A DNA stretch of 64,000 bases from Stentor roeselii. Lineage: Eukaryota > Ciliophora > Heterotrichea > Heterotrichida > Stentoridae. Positions within the stretch are counted from its first letter, which is position 1. Every line of letters starts with the position of its first letter. Both the position numbers and the translations under genes were made by a program. The stretch lies in NCBI GenBank assembly GCA_006503475.1, contig RSEH01000152.1, forward strand, positions 1 to 64,000. The letters are read 5' to 3'. The notes below the pieces were generated by a model, which was given only the letters and a program-made list of their open reading frames with translations, did not search any database and was not told the DNA's origin. Of this stretch, positions 8,970 to 18,023 are shown piece by piece.

Positions 8970-11900
8970 TTAGGGAAGGTTTTCTAGTCTCCACCCGCGA
9001 TAGGCCCACCAGGCACTGCATTCGATTTTATCATGGGCGTATTCGATGAGAGTTAAGTCAAACGTCTTGCCCTGGTCGCGATGTTTCCATTTTCCTTTAA
9101 ACTGCTCGTTCATCTTGCAGACCCCGACACAAGGTTCGAAGTGACTGTGACCTCCGACACATAAAAAGTGGCAGGTAAAGGAAATGTCTGAGTCTTTTTC
9201 AAGTGCGTATTTATTTTTGAATACTCGATGAAGACGGGTAAAATGAGGCTTTTCACCGTTGCAGTTACTTAACTCGCACATTGCGGAACACCCGGGGCAG
9301 ACAGCTTTGCAACGAAGAGAATTTTTCTTTTTATTGATTTGAAAACTTTCTAGTAAAATTATGTCGTCTTTTCTGATTATTGTCTTCATTAACTCCACGT
9401 CGTTTGGTCTTCCTTCAAGTCGGTCAAAGATATTGATATCATCGTCGAGGTAAAGAGAAACAAGAAGAGCTTTTATCAGGTTCAATACTTCTAAAGCGGG
9501 TCTTCTTGTTTTAGTTAAAGTGAAAGATTTTACTAAAAATTCCATTTCATCTGAAATCCGCTCTTTGCTGAAGGTACTGACGTTTAAGCCTTGATATTCT
9601 GAGATTTCTGGATTGTTGTTCATTAGAAGAATGTCTACTCGTTCTGAGCTTCTTTTTATTTCTGGAAATCGGATTTTTGCGAGTTTTAAACATTTTAAGA
9701 TTATTTTGCTTTCTGTCTGCAGGTCTGGAGCGATGAGTAAAAAATCTGAAATGTTGTAAAAATAACTCAGCACTTTTTGAAGTTCGACTAAATCATTAGG
9801 GAATATCGAATAAAGACATAGAAAATAATCATGGTTTAAAACGTTTATCGATGCCCAGATACCTGCGCTGTAGTTGACTCGGTAGGTGTTATTAAAGACT
9901 GAATTAAACTTCTGGAGAAATTTCTCATCACTTAATAAACAAATCACCTTTAAACTAGGCATTTTTTCAGTAATTTTTTCGATTTCTTGGAAGTTTGAAA
10001 GACTGAGAATTGTTCGAAATAAATCGATTTTTGAGGTTTTTAACTCTTGAATCATTGTTAATGGGCTCTTGAAAATAGGGATCACGTTGGAATGTTCGAC
10101 ATTTGCTAGTAAAAAATATCGATTTTTCATCAAAGCGGTTGAAATTCCTGGGAGTAAGTAAGTTTCAGAAAAATCATCTAAAATCATTATTTTATGATTC
10201 GGGTAAATTTCTTTGAAATCATTGAAAAATTGAAAAGTTTTTTCAGACTTTTCTTTAATTTTTGAGAAAATCTTGAATGTTTTAGCAGTGGTCAAAGGAA
10301 TTGAAAGAATAAAGGCAACGTCTTCGCAGATTTCTTTTATTTCAGGTTTTAGGTCGTATTTTTTTTCTTTTGGTTTATTGGCTTCGGTGATGGTTATTGA
10401 ATTATTGAAGTATTGCAGGACATTGAAAGAGGTTTCACTTTTTGAAATGATGTAAAAATTAGGAAATGATGAAGGAATTTCGTAGATTTTTTCGAGTTTT
10501 ATGTTGAAAAATACTGTTGATTCAGAGTAGACTACTCCGATAATGTCTTGGTTATCACTGATCCTTAAAGAAACTGCTGATCCTGGGACTTTTAAAGTTG
10601 TAACAATTGACTTTGAGAAGTTAAAACATTTTACATCTTTAGTGCTGTTGAGGTAAAGGAGACTTTTGAACTTTTTTACATAGTTCGGGTGGGTTATGAT
10701 CGAATTGTTTTCATAAGTTTGCTTGTAATAAGTGGATTGGTTATTTTCGAGTATTTCTATTGATTTTAAAGAATTGTTCACGATTATCAATGATTCGAAA
10801 GTTGACCCAAAAGCGATTTCAGGCTCTTCGTTATACTCTCCTAGGCATTCAAAGTTTTTATCAGAAATGTACCAAAAAATAAAGAATTTTTTTATTTGTG
10901 ATTTAAAACAAAAAATATACCCAGAGCCATCTTTGATCATTTGAATCAAATTTCCACAGTTCTGTGAGAATAATACTAAACTTTGCTCAGTTTTATATTG
11001 ATTTTTAAGGTAATAGCTTGTAAGATTAATAGTAATCTCAAAATTTCCTCGATCTTTTGAAATCTCTTTAATCGCTTCTGACAATTTTACCTTAATCCTT
11101 TTTTCAAGTATAGTAATGAAATCATCATATACAAAGATATAATTTTTAATCTCTTGTCTGAAAAGATTCTGAGTATTTAAATTATTATTCTTGAAAAAAT
11201 CGAATAAATTCTTCTCAAAGAACTTCATAATATCTTCATATTGAATCACGTTTACATTATCCATTTTTTCCTCGAAACCTTGAATAAAACTATCAATATA
11301 TTTCGTAATTATCATCATTTGTTTAATACTCTGTTTTAATTCAAACTTATTTTCTTTATTAGTATCACGAGGAAATAAAATATTCAACACTTTTTCTTTA
11401 AACTTCGAATTTTCTTGACTCATCTCTCGATTTTTATCATCATTAATATTTTTTAACATAGTCAAGATTAAGTGAAAGTCAGCTTTTACAATTCCACAAC
11501 TTTGAAGTGCATAACTAAGTGTTTCAGCTTTTTGGTGTAAGTAATTTTCTGAAAATTCATCAAAAAATGAAAAATTATTGGTGAAATCTTGACTGATACT
11601 TTTAATTCTCTGATAATCAACTGATTTATTTTTGTAATCTGATGAGGCACTTTCATTTAAAAAAATCACTTGATTATCATTTTCATAAGTAATCTCCATC
11701 CGACTATATTCAGGGAACTTCGGAGTGAACGTGAAGAAAGTTCCAAATGAAAGTTTTGATAAAGGGTTGACAAAAGTTGAATTTTTTATATTCGACTTCA
11801 ATAATTCTGATTTTTCACTGAGCAAGTAAATGATTTCACTAAAGACACTTGTAAGATAAATAAAAAAATTCGCTTTTTCAATCGGGTTTAACTTGTCAGT

Positions 11901-12086
11901 GACACAAGTGACTACCAAGGTTTTTTGATATCTGTAGAAAGTCAGACCAGTTTTAATGGAAATTAATTCACTTGAAAACTTTTCTGATAGAAGATGCTCG
12001 ATTTTTAACTGAGGTCCAAATAAGCAAAGGTACTGCTTTTCATCAACTACCTCTGGAAGATGAGGATGTTCGCAAAGTTCTTCCAT
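8970..12086 (-). CDS. Large orphan protein with C-terminal Cys/His cluster (1038 aa)
   Basis: One uninterrupted frame starts MEELCEHPHLPEVV. Residues 1-100 are strand/helix alternating. Residues 180-350 are helical. Residues about 390-600 show short beta-strand repeats (for example SLRISDNQDIIGVVYS) that could be a beta-propeller. Residues about 640-900 are mixed alpha/beta. The last 110 residues form a Cys/His-rich module, with CPGCSAMCELSNC, then paired His, then a CVGVCKMN motif, likely to bind zinc. I cannot assign it to a family with confidence. Similar Cys/His tails occur in very large GTPase-like and RNF213-like proteins, but no P-loop is seen. Its start codon is 3 bp from the stop of the upstream same-strand gene. 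Function unknown. Confidence 0.7.
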   Translation of the reverse strand: MEELCEHPHLPEVVDEKQYLCLFGPQLKIEHLLSEKFSSELISIKTGLTFYRYQKTLVVTCVTDKLNPIEKANFFIYLTSVFSEIIYLLSEKSELLKSNIKNSTFVNPLSKLSFGTFFTFTPKFPEYSRMEITYENDNQVIFLNESASSDYKNKSVDYQRIKSISQDFTNNFSFFDEFSENYLHQKAETLSYALQSCGIVKADFHLILTMLKNINDDKNREMSQENSKFKEKVLNILFPRDTNKENKFELKQSIKQMMIITKYIDSFIQGFEEKMDNVNVIQYEDIMKFFEKNLFDFFKNNNLNTQNLFRQEIKNYIFVYDDFITILEKRIKVKLSEAIKEISKDRGNFEITINLTSYYLKNQYKTEQSLVLFSQNCGNLIQMIKDGSGYIFCFKSQIKKFFIFWYISDKNFECLGEYNEEPEIAFGSTFESLIIVNNSLKSIEILENNQSTYYKQTYENNSIITHPNYVKKFKSLLYLNSTKDVKCFNFSKSIVTTLKVPGSAVSLRISDNQDIIGVVYSESTVFFNIKLEKIYEIPSSFPNFYIISKSETSFNVLQYFNNSITITEANKPKEKKYDLKPEIKEICEDVAFILSIPLTTAKTFKIFSKIKEKSEKTFQFFNDFKEIYPNHKIMILDDFSETYLLPGISTALMKNRYFLLANVEHSNVIPIFKSPLTMIQELKTSKIDLFRTILSLSNFQEIEKITEKMPSLKVICLLSDEKFLQKFNSVFNNTYRVNYSAGIWASINVLNHDYFLCLYSIFPNDLVELQKVLSYFYNISDFLLIAPDLQTESKIILKCLKLAKIRFPEIKRSSERVDILLMNNNPEISEYQGLNVSTFSKERISDEMEFLVKSFTLTKTRRPALEVLNLIKALLVSLYLDDDINIFDRLEGRPNDVELMKTIIRKDDIILLESFQINKKKNSLRCKAVCPGCSAMCELSNCNGEKPHFTRLHRVFKNKYALEKDSDISFTCHFLCVGGHSHFEPCVGVCKMNEQFKGKWKHRDQGKTFDLTLIEYAHDKIECSAWWAYRGWRLENLP

Positions 12087-12089
12087 TTA

Positions 12090-13601
12090 TTACATAAAAA
12101 TGCTATTTAATATTCCTCTGGTAGTTGGTTTTGGCATCAACTTTGCAGTGAATGTAAAAGTTGAAATGCTTTTTCTCATTGCTTCGATTTCTCGAAGTTC
12201 TTTCGTGCAGACTATTAGGAATTTTTCGATGTTTTCTTGGCCTACTATACGAGAAATCATTGATTTCAAGTTGTGACCGGTTTTTAAACATTCTTTTGTG
12301 ATTCTTTTTACTTCTTGAGTTTGGATATCTAGGATTTGAGATTTTAGGTCTTTGATTGCTTCTTCTATTTTTATAGCGTCTGATAAAGTACCTTTGGTTA
12401 AGGCACTTGACTGGTATTCTAGAACTTCAGATCCAGCCCAAGACATTCTTTTTTGTTTCCCATACTCAGGTTTCCTCACAATCAAATATTTCTTAATCTG
12501 CATGAGTCTTTCCTGTATAGGAAGCTTATCCTCAGGCAATTGACTACTAGCAGGTTTAGTTTCAATAAGTTTCTCATAAAACTCATCAAGTTTCCTAGAA
12601 ATCTTCGTAATTCTCATAACAACATCAATCGATTTATCATCCATATCATTCGGCATCATTTCCTTCCTGATTTCCTTTCCAAGGTTCTTCAAAGCCTTTA
12701 AAATCCAAGAAAGTCCTTCATTGCGTGTATCTTTCCCTTCTTTCAAAAGACTAGAGTAATGAAAAACAAGTTCATTTTTAGCTACTTTCATTTCATGCCT
12801 TGCAGAAGACGTTTCTTGATCACAGGAAGAAAGTTCTCGACTAATGCAAGAAATTTCAATTTGAAGCATTTCAATGTTTTGCTTGTATTCCGAGGTGAGT
12901 TTGTTGATTTGCTCCTTGATGTTCAGCTTTTGAGACAAGTAACTGGCAACGTCGGATCCGCTTTTTTTTAAAAGTTTTTGTGAAGGAGGCTGGGCGAATT
13001 GACTTGGAATTTTTTCGAGTTTTTTTTGAAAGTTGTAAACTTCTTCTTTTACCTCGCAAAGCTTTTTACGTAGATTTTCTCGTTTTTCTAGAGAATTTGA
13101 AAGTTTTAAGTGGATTTCCTCGTAGGTTTCTATTAGGGTTCTTTCGAACTCGCGTATGTGACGAGCGTTTTGTTTGGTTAGATCGTTTGTTGAGGATGAT
13201 TTGAATAAGGATTGTCTTCGGGTCTTTTGGAGTTCGACTAGGTCTTCGTTGTTAAGCTTTTTGTTTAGGTCAATTCGCGCTTGGTCTAGAGTTCTTTTCA
13301 CATCACTTGCATGTCTACCTTCCCAGTAGTCCAGATTCATCACTGACAAGATTTCGGAATCTTTTTGAGGGTTAGGTATTAATGGAGACTGTCTGTTACG
13401 AAAGTCTCTTCGTGTGTGGCTCATGTGGGAGTTTTTTAAGGAGAGACTTGAAACTGCTCGTTTTTCAATCCTTTCGGTTTGCGCTGTTGGAACCCTTTTT
13501 AAAGTTATCATATAATTATCTATCTCTATCTTTACGTAAACGGTCTGGAAGGTTATTTTCGTATTCCATGTCAACCGCCCAAAGCGTCCTAACTTTTTCA
13601 T
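12090..13601 (-). CDS. Coiled-coil orphan protein (about 500 aa)
   Basis: The protein is almost entirely helical, with heptad-rich segments at about residues 130-275 and 310-460. A conserved-looking core includes HYSSLLKEGKDTRNEGLSW followed by ILKALKNLGKEIRKE. The N-terminal 100 residues are basic and Ser-rich. The start is uncertain. The open frame begins MKKLGRFGRLTW (13601). An alternative begins at the ATG whose first base is 13569 (MEYENNLPDRL) and would use a 16-nt intron, GTAAAGATAGAGATAG, to join the same frame at NYMITLKRV. The stop codon is only 3 bp before the ATG of the next gene. It is likely a structural or cytoskeletal protein; no family assigned. Confidence 0.65.
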   Translation of the reverse strand: MKKLGRFGRLTWNTKITFQTVYVKIEIDNYMITLKRVPTAQTERIEKRAVSSLSLKNSHMSHTRRDFRNRQSPLIPNPQKDSEILSVMNLDYWEGRHASDVKRTLDQARIDLNKKLNNEDLVELQKTRRQSLFKSSSTNDLTKQNARHIREFERTLIETYEEIHLKLSNSLEKRENLRKKLCEVKEEVYNFQKKLEKIPSQFAQPPSQKLLKKSGSDVASYLSQKLNIKEQINKLTSEYKQNIEMLQIEISCISRELSSCDQETSSARHEMKVAKNELVFHYSSLLKEGKDTRNEGLSWILKALKNLGKEIRKEMMPNDMDDKSIDVVMRITKISRKLDEFYEKLIETKPASSQLPEDKLPIQERLMQIKKYLIVRKPEYGKQKRMSWAGSEVLEYQSSALTKGTLSDAIKIEEAIKDLKSQILDIQTQEVKRITKECLKTGHNLKSMISRIVGQENIEKFLIVCTKELREIEAMRKSISTFTFTAKLMPKPTTRGILNSIFM

Positions 13602-14659
13602 AATTTACTTGATATCCCAAAAGCCCGAAATAAACCAATAAATTTGCAGTAAATACCCAAGTCAAAGATGCCATCGTAACCTTTCCTATTTTCATAATTA
13701 ATAATAAAATTCTTTAAATACCTTATAATTACTCTTATATTGCAAGGGTATGAATAAATTACTTTAATAAGTATCGAAGAAATGCTAGAGCAGTATTGAA
13801 TTATTATCAATAAAGTCTTAAATATGGCCTGACAAGTTTAATTTTTAGAGTTGTTTCGATGATAAAGGTTTTACTAAAAATAATTATTTCAATATCTTGG
13901 TAATATATGTTTAAATCATGATCAATGAAAATTTATTAAGAATCCATATCAAAGTCTTTAAAAATTTTATTTGATCAATTTTCCTCTTCTTTGCTTAAGT
14001 AAGAACAACTATATTCCTTTCTGATTGAAAAATGACTAAAGTCCTTACTAAAGCTACGAAAAATTAATTATTGGTTATCTTTTAAAATTTACCTCAGCTT
14101 CTATAAAATTCAGAGAAAATTGAACAGCTATACTTCTCACTTTTCAGAAATATTCCTAAGATATGTTGAAATTATCAATGTGCGATATTTCTCACCAGTA
14201 AATCGATATTTTAATTTCTTTAATTCTTGCCCAGGTAGCTTACCTTAAAAAATATCTCGAAAAAGTAATATGCAAATCAAGTATACCAAAAAAATCACTT
14301 AAAACCTTCCTCATGAAATCTGCTCGATTTCTTCAAATCAGAGTCAAAATTTTTTGATTATTTCTAAAGGAATCATTGATAATTCCATTCAAAAAAACAG
14401 AATATTCTCGTCGATTTCTAACTAGAGAAAATATTGAAAATTTCAGAATCACAATGATCTTCACTTGAAGAAAGTTCTTGTTAAAGACTTTCTCATAAAT
14501 AATTCCAGTAAGCATTAAAATCTCAGAGTTAACCAAGTAAGACAAATAAACTCTAAAAAATCAAGCTTTAAAAGCATCAAATCTAACTAATTCCAATAAA
14601 ATCTCTAAACTATCATCAAACTAAATCATAAAGTCCTTCTTCTTCTTAACATAGTAAAA
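13602..14659. other. Intergenic, AT-rich, divergent, no gene seen
   Basis: About 1 kb between divergent genes. A few short open frames exist (one of about 70 codons near 14333-14545) but they have no coding character. The last 110 bases before 14660 are C/A-rich on the plus strand, the bias typical of 5' flanks in this window. No RNA gene recognised. Confidence 0.55.
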
Positions 14660-15493
14660 ATGTATAACGTTTACGCCTTCGACAAAAAACATAAAGAAGA
14701 CCAGCCAGTGAAAAAAGTTCCATCCAAGTCAAAACTAGATCGAGACACACTAACGACCAGGTACAAAGAAAGAATGAACAAAACCATTCTATACCTGAGC
14801 CACGAAGCAGAAACAATAAAAAAACACAACCGAGCGCAAACAGCAGGAACGACTGAGCGTTCCTGGCTGAAGTCAACAGGCTACATAAACGACCAAGAGC
14901 GCATCGAAGAGTCAGTCTCTAAGACAAAGTGGCTTGACACGACTCCATGTCAAAAACAAGTCTTCAAGCTCCGCCCAAGAGACAAGTCTAAAGAAATACA
15001 GCCTTCTTTGAAGTTCAAAGCGAAAAGCGGGTCAGAAAGACTAGCAGATAACATAAAACAACAGAATCAATACCTTGACTCTTCTTGTCCCCCAGGCTCA
15101 AAAAATCGCAACTTTTGCAAGGACTTCAATGGACACGACAGGAAAGTCTTCAAGGGAGGAAAGCAGGTCCTAAACTACTACCACTTCAAAATGCACTTAA
15201 AAACAATTGAAAGTCTCGCTCTTGACCTTCACTCGTCCACCAGGAACTTCAGTAGAAATGAAGTAAAAAGAAAACAAGCACAAGAAAAACTCGGAATGAT
15301 TGAAGGCAGGATTAAAAGTAAAAGCGTCGTTGAGGAGGTTCTCTGCAAAGAAGACGTCATGCCTATCAGTGCTGACTTACTTGAAAAACTTGGAATGTGG
15401 GAAAGTAGAAAACATCTGGACATTAACCAGGCCAGGGTTAAAATCGCTTCTCCTAAAGTTCTCATCAGGTTTTCACCTTTTAGATCAAATTGA
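14660..15493 (+). CDS. Basic orphan protein (277 aa)
   Basis: The product begins MYNVYAFDKKHKEDQPVKK and is rich in Lys, Arg and Ser throughout. It has no membrane span, signal peptide or recognised domain. It contains helical stretches (for example HLKTIESLALDLHSS and RKQAQEKLGMIEGRIKSKS) and a Cys/Pro patch at LDSSCPPGSKNRNFCKDF. Codon use is richer in C and G at third positions than in the intergenic background, as expected for a real, expressed gene. It ends in TGA. The next gene (IQ protein) follows on the same strand 66 bp later. It may be a cytoskeleton-associated protein, but nothing in the sequence proves it. Confidence 0.65.
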   Translation: MYNVYAFDKKHKEDQPVKKVPSKSKLDRDTLTTRYKERMNKTILYLSHEAETIKKHNRAQTAGTTERSWLKSTGYINDQERIEESVSKTKWLDTTPCQKQVFKLRPRDKSKEIQPSLKFKAKSGSERLADNIKQQNQYLDSSCPPGSKNRNFCKDFNGHDRKVFKGGKQVLNYYHFKMHLKTIESLALDLHSSTRNFSRNEVKRKQAQEKLGMIEGRIKSKSVVEEVLCKEDVMPISADLLEKLGMWESRKHLDINQARVKIASPKVLIRFSPFRSN

Positions 15494-15559
15494 TATTTAA
15501 GTTAATGTGTTTTACTTGAAGAGTTGAATAATATTAATAAGTTAGAATTATAATTAAAC

Positions 15560-16567
15560 ATGAAATCTGGGAAAATTAGAAGAAACCTTTACTTTAATCT
15601 TAAGAGTTTTAAGTCAAAATCTGGAAAACTCTTAAACTCAACTCTTGGAAATTCGACTTTGAAAAACTTTGACTCGCTACTTGAAACTAAACAAAAAATT
15701 CTAGAAGAGCAGAAAAATAGAACAAAAAACGCGAGTATGAACCTTTTGTCTCATTTTCAGCTGATTAAACTGAAAGACTTTCATCGAATCATGAAAGTGA
15801 AAAACGAGCTGAAATTGAATCAGTCAGCTTTAAAGATTCAAAAAGTCTTTCGAGGATTTTCCAGTCGAAAAAAAACATCATCAGAAAAACATGAGCAACA
15901 AAAAACCTCAGCTTTAGGAAAAATTTCAGAAATCAAAGAAAAAATCGATTCTTTATTTTACAACAGTAAAATCACTGAAAAGGTCAGGGCTACATAGGCA
16001 GTGAAAAAGATCCAAAAGGCTTTCAGACGCTACAAGTCACGAAAAATCTTAAAAATCTGGCAAAAAATCTACGAAAAATTAATAAAAACCCGAAAAAACA
16101 AAGAAAACTTAAAAATTTCTCTTAGAATTCTTTCAAGTAGACTAAAACTTCAAGCCTGTCTCGACTTTCGAAATCGTAAAAAAATGCTTCAACGTTTAAA
16201 AGAAGTCCATTCGATAAATGTCATCAAAAGGTTCTGGGAAAGACAAAAACTTTCCTACGAAAAAGTTTTAAGAAAAATCAAAAGATTTAAGTCAAAAAAT
16301 TCTAAAGTCACTGACGAAAAATCCCGAACATTCACTCAAGACTCGACTTCTCCAAAAGCAAACGACGAGGCTTCATTGACAAGAAGGAGTTCATTAAAGA
16401 AAAAAAATCATTTGCCTCCTCTTCCCATGACTCCCAAGACGCTGAATCAAAAGGCGATGCTTTTTTTATTGAAGCCGAAAAAGATCCACTCACGGTTGAC
16501 GAAGGCAGTTCGGCCTTCCCATCATTCTGAAGGGCCTTCGGCCCTTCCAAAGATATTAATTCATTAA
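15560..16567 (+). CDS. IQ-motif protein (about 330 aa)
   Basis: Two IQ motifs, the helical calmodulin-binding repeat, are seen: ALKIQKVFRGFSSRKK at about residue 91, and AVKKIQKAFRRYKSRK immediately after an intron. The two halves lie in the same frame but are split by an in-frame TAG at 15995. A 15-nt intron, GTCAGGGCTACATAG at 15983-15997, removes it exactly and keeps A at position 10. Its donor is GTCA rather than GTAA. A third basic segment (VIKRFWERQKLSYEK) may be a degenerate IQ. The product is very Lys/Arg-rich. It probably binds calmodulin or centrin at the cortical cytoskeleton. The TAA stop is a single base before the ATG of the next gene. Confidence 0.78.
15983..15997 (+). other. 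15-nt intron with GTCA donor
   Basis: GTCAGGGCTACATAG holds the only stop that separates two IQ motifs in one frame. Length, terminal TAG and A at position 10 match the other introns; only base 3 differs from the usual GTAA. Confidence 0.65.
16501..16547 (+). repeat. Two adjacent GC-rich inverted repeats at a 1-bp gene junction
   Basis: GAAGGC/GCCTTC with a 6-nt loop lies at 16501-16518. GAAGGGCC/GGCCCTTC with a 3-nt loop lies at 16529-16547. Both are inside the last codons of the IQ gene, and the second ends 21 bp before the DUF1152 start codon. They are strikingly GC-rich in an AT-rich region. They could fold in the RNA or serve as a boundary; no direct evidence. Confidence 0.55.
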
Positions 16568-16568
16568 G

Positions 16569-17695
16569 ATGTCGCTTTTCACTCCCAAGTTCCTTTCCTC
16601 GCTGGAAGACCCTGCGATTGACTCTGTTTTTCTTACAGGGTGCGGAGGAGGCTTTGACTTCGTTCATAGTCTTTGTCTTGTCCCAGAAATTAAAAGACTG
16701 GGCAAAACGTTCGTCATTGGAAGCTACTCTTTTGGAGACCCTCAACTAATTGATGCTGAAATTGTTGATTTTCATATCACTGTCAAAAAGGTTTATTCTT
16801 ATAGTAAATGCTCTCAGACTTATTGTCCTGAAGTCGCGATTTGTCAGTTTCTGGATCGAGAATTACCGGAATCTTCACCGCATTTTATTTATGCGTATTA
16901 TGCTAGGGATTTTTCGGTACCTGAGTTGAGGGAATTGTACTCTTGGATTATTAGTACTCATCGTATCAATGGAATTGCTTTGTTTGATGGAGGGTCTGAC
17001 TCACTGATGAAAGGAGACGAGTCAGGTCTAGGAGATCCAATAGAAGACGCTGTATCACTAGCAGCAGTATCCTCAATCCCATCATTCCAAGTTCCCTACA
17101 AAGTTCTCATAACAATCGGTCTAGGATCAGACAGATTCAACAACGTATCGGACGCCGCATCACTAAGAGCGATTTCAGAACTAACAAAAAAGGAGGTTTT
17201 TTAGGTTCAGTCTCCTTAGAGCAAGGCAGCAGTCCTTTTGATTTCTATCAAAGAGCAGTTTCCTTCATTTACTCGAAACAACAATTTCGCTCTGTTCTCG
17301 CCGGAAGCATTTTGGCCTCTGCCTCTGGCGACTGGGGCGATAAACAAATTCCTGAACAACTCGTTGGAAGGGTTCAAAAAGGAAGTCTTTTTATTTGGCC
17401 TTTGATGAGTTTTCTTTGGGCTTTCGATGTTAACGTTGTTGATGACAGGTCTCTTGTCACTAAATGGATCAGGAATTCAAAAAATGTTAAGTTGTGTCAT
17501 GAAGACTTTTATAGGGAAAGGAGGAAACTTGAAAGAAATCAGGAAGTTTTATTACCAGAGGAACTTCCACTTTTTAAGGACTTTTGTTGTGAAGGGGTTT
17601 TCAATCGGGGGGATGGGAGGATTAATGAAGATGCTCAGGATAGGTTCAGCGAGGAGGATAGGATTGGTGTTGATAGTGGAAAATGTTTTAGGTAA
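16569..17695 (+). CDS. DUF1152 protein split by an apparent -1 frameshift
   Basis: The 5' frame (16569-17204, 211 aa) opens with SVFLTGCGGGFDFVHS, the glycine-rich start of DUF1152 proteins, which are known mainly from archaea and bacteria and have no proven activity. It ends early at TAG 17202. The rest of the domain lies in the -1 frame: GGFLGSVSLEQGSSPFDF, then GSLFIWPLMSFLWAFDV, both recognisable DUF1152 C-terminal motifs, to TAA 17693-17695. Frame crossing falls at 17186-17192, A AAA AAG, a canonical -1 slippery heptamer. A -1 slip there gives a full-length product of about 375 aa. No 15- or 16-nt intron fixes the frame. A base missing from the A6 run (real or assembly error) explains it equally well. 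The start is 1 bp after the IQ gene's stop. Confidence 0.75.
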
Positions 17696-18023
17696 TTTAT
17701 TTGATTGGAGTTTTTGGATAATGGTTTAGGTGATTTTTTAGTGATTGGGGTTTTTTTGTGTTATTGATTTTAATGATAGTTGTTTGGTTTTATTTTAACG
17801 GTTGATAATTTTAAGAGTTTATAGTGATTTTATTATCTATCATTGAAGTCTGTTTAAATATGATCGATTAAAACTTTTAAAATTAGTATTATAGCTAACT
17901 ACACAAATCTAGTTAAACCCTAAAACAACATAAATCCTTATAACATTCCAACACCACATAAATTTCCCTCTTCCAACACCCTTTCCCTATCTTCCAAACC
18001 CTATAATAAAATCCAAAAAAACA
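17696..18023. other. Intergenic with a composition switch
   Basis: The plus strand is T/G-rich from 17696 to about 17770 (3' flank of the DUF1152 gene), plain AT in the middle, then C/A-rich from about 17915 to 18020 (5' flank of the next plus-strand gene). No gene seen. Confidence 0.55.

Noticed and set aside
12074-12090. Intron of 14 nt (GTAATAAATGGAAG) that would fuse the coiled-coil gene with the 1038-aa gene
   Set aside because: The length is wrong for this genome (all others are 15 nt), and each gene has its own proper stop or start.
14333-14545. 70-codon open frame in the 13.6-14.6 kb spacer
   Set aside because: Low-complexity AT-rich peptide with no domain or coding bias; expected by chance.
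17196-17210. GTTTTTTAGGTTCAG as a 15-nt intron that would explain the DUF1152 break
   Set aside because: A 15-nt removal does not change frame, and position 10 is G. It cannot join the GGFLG frame.
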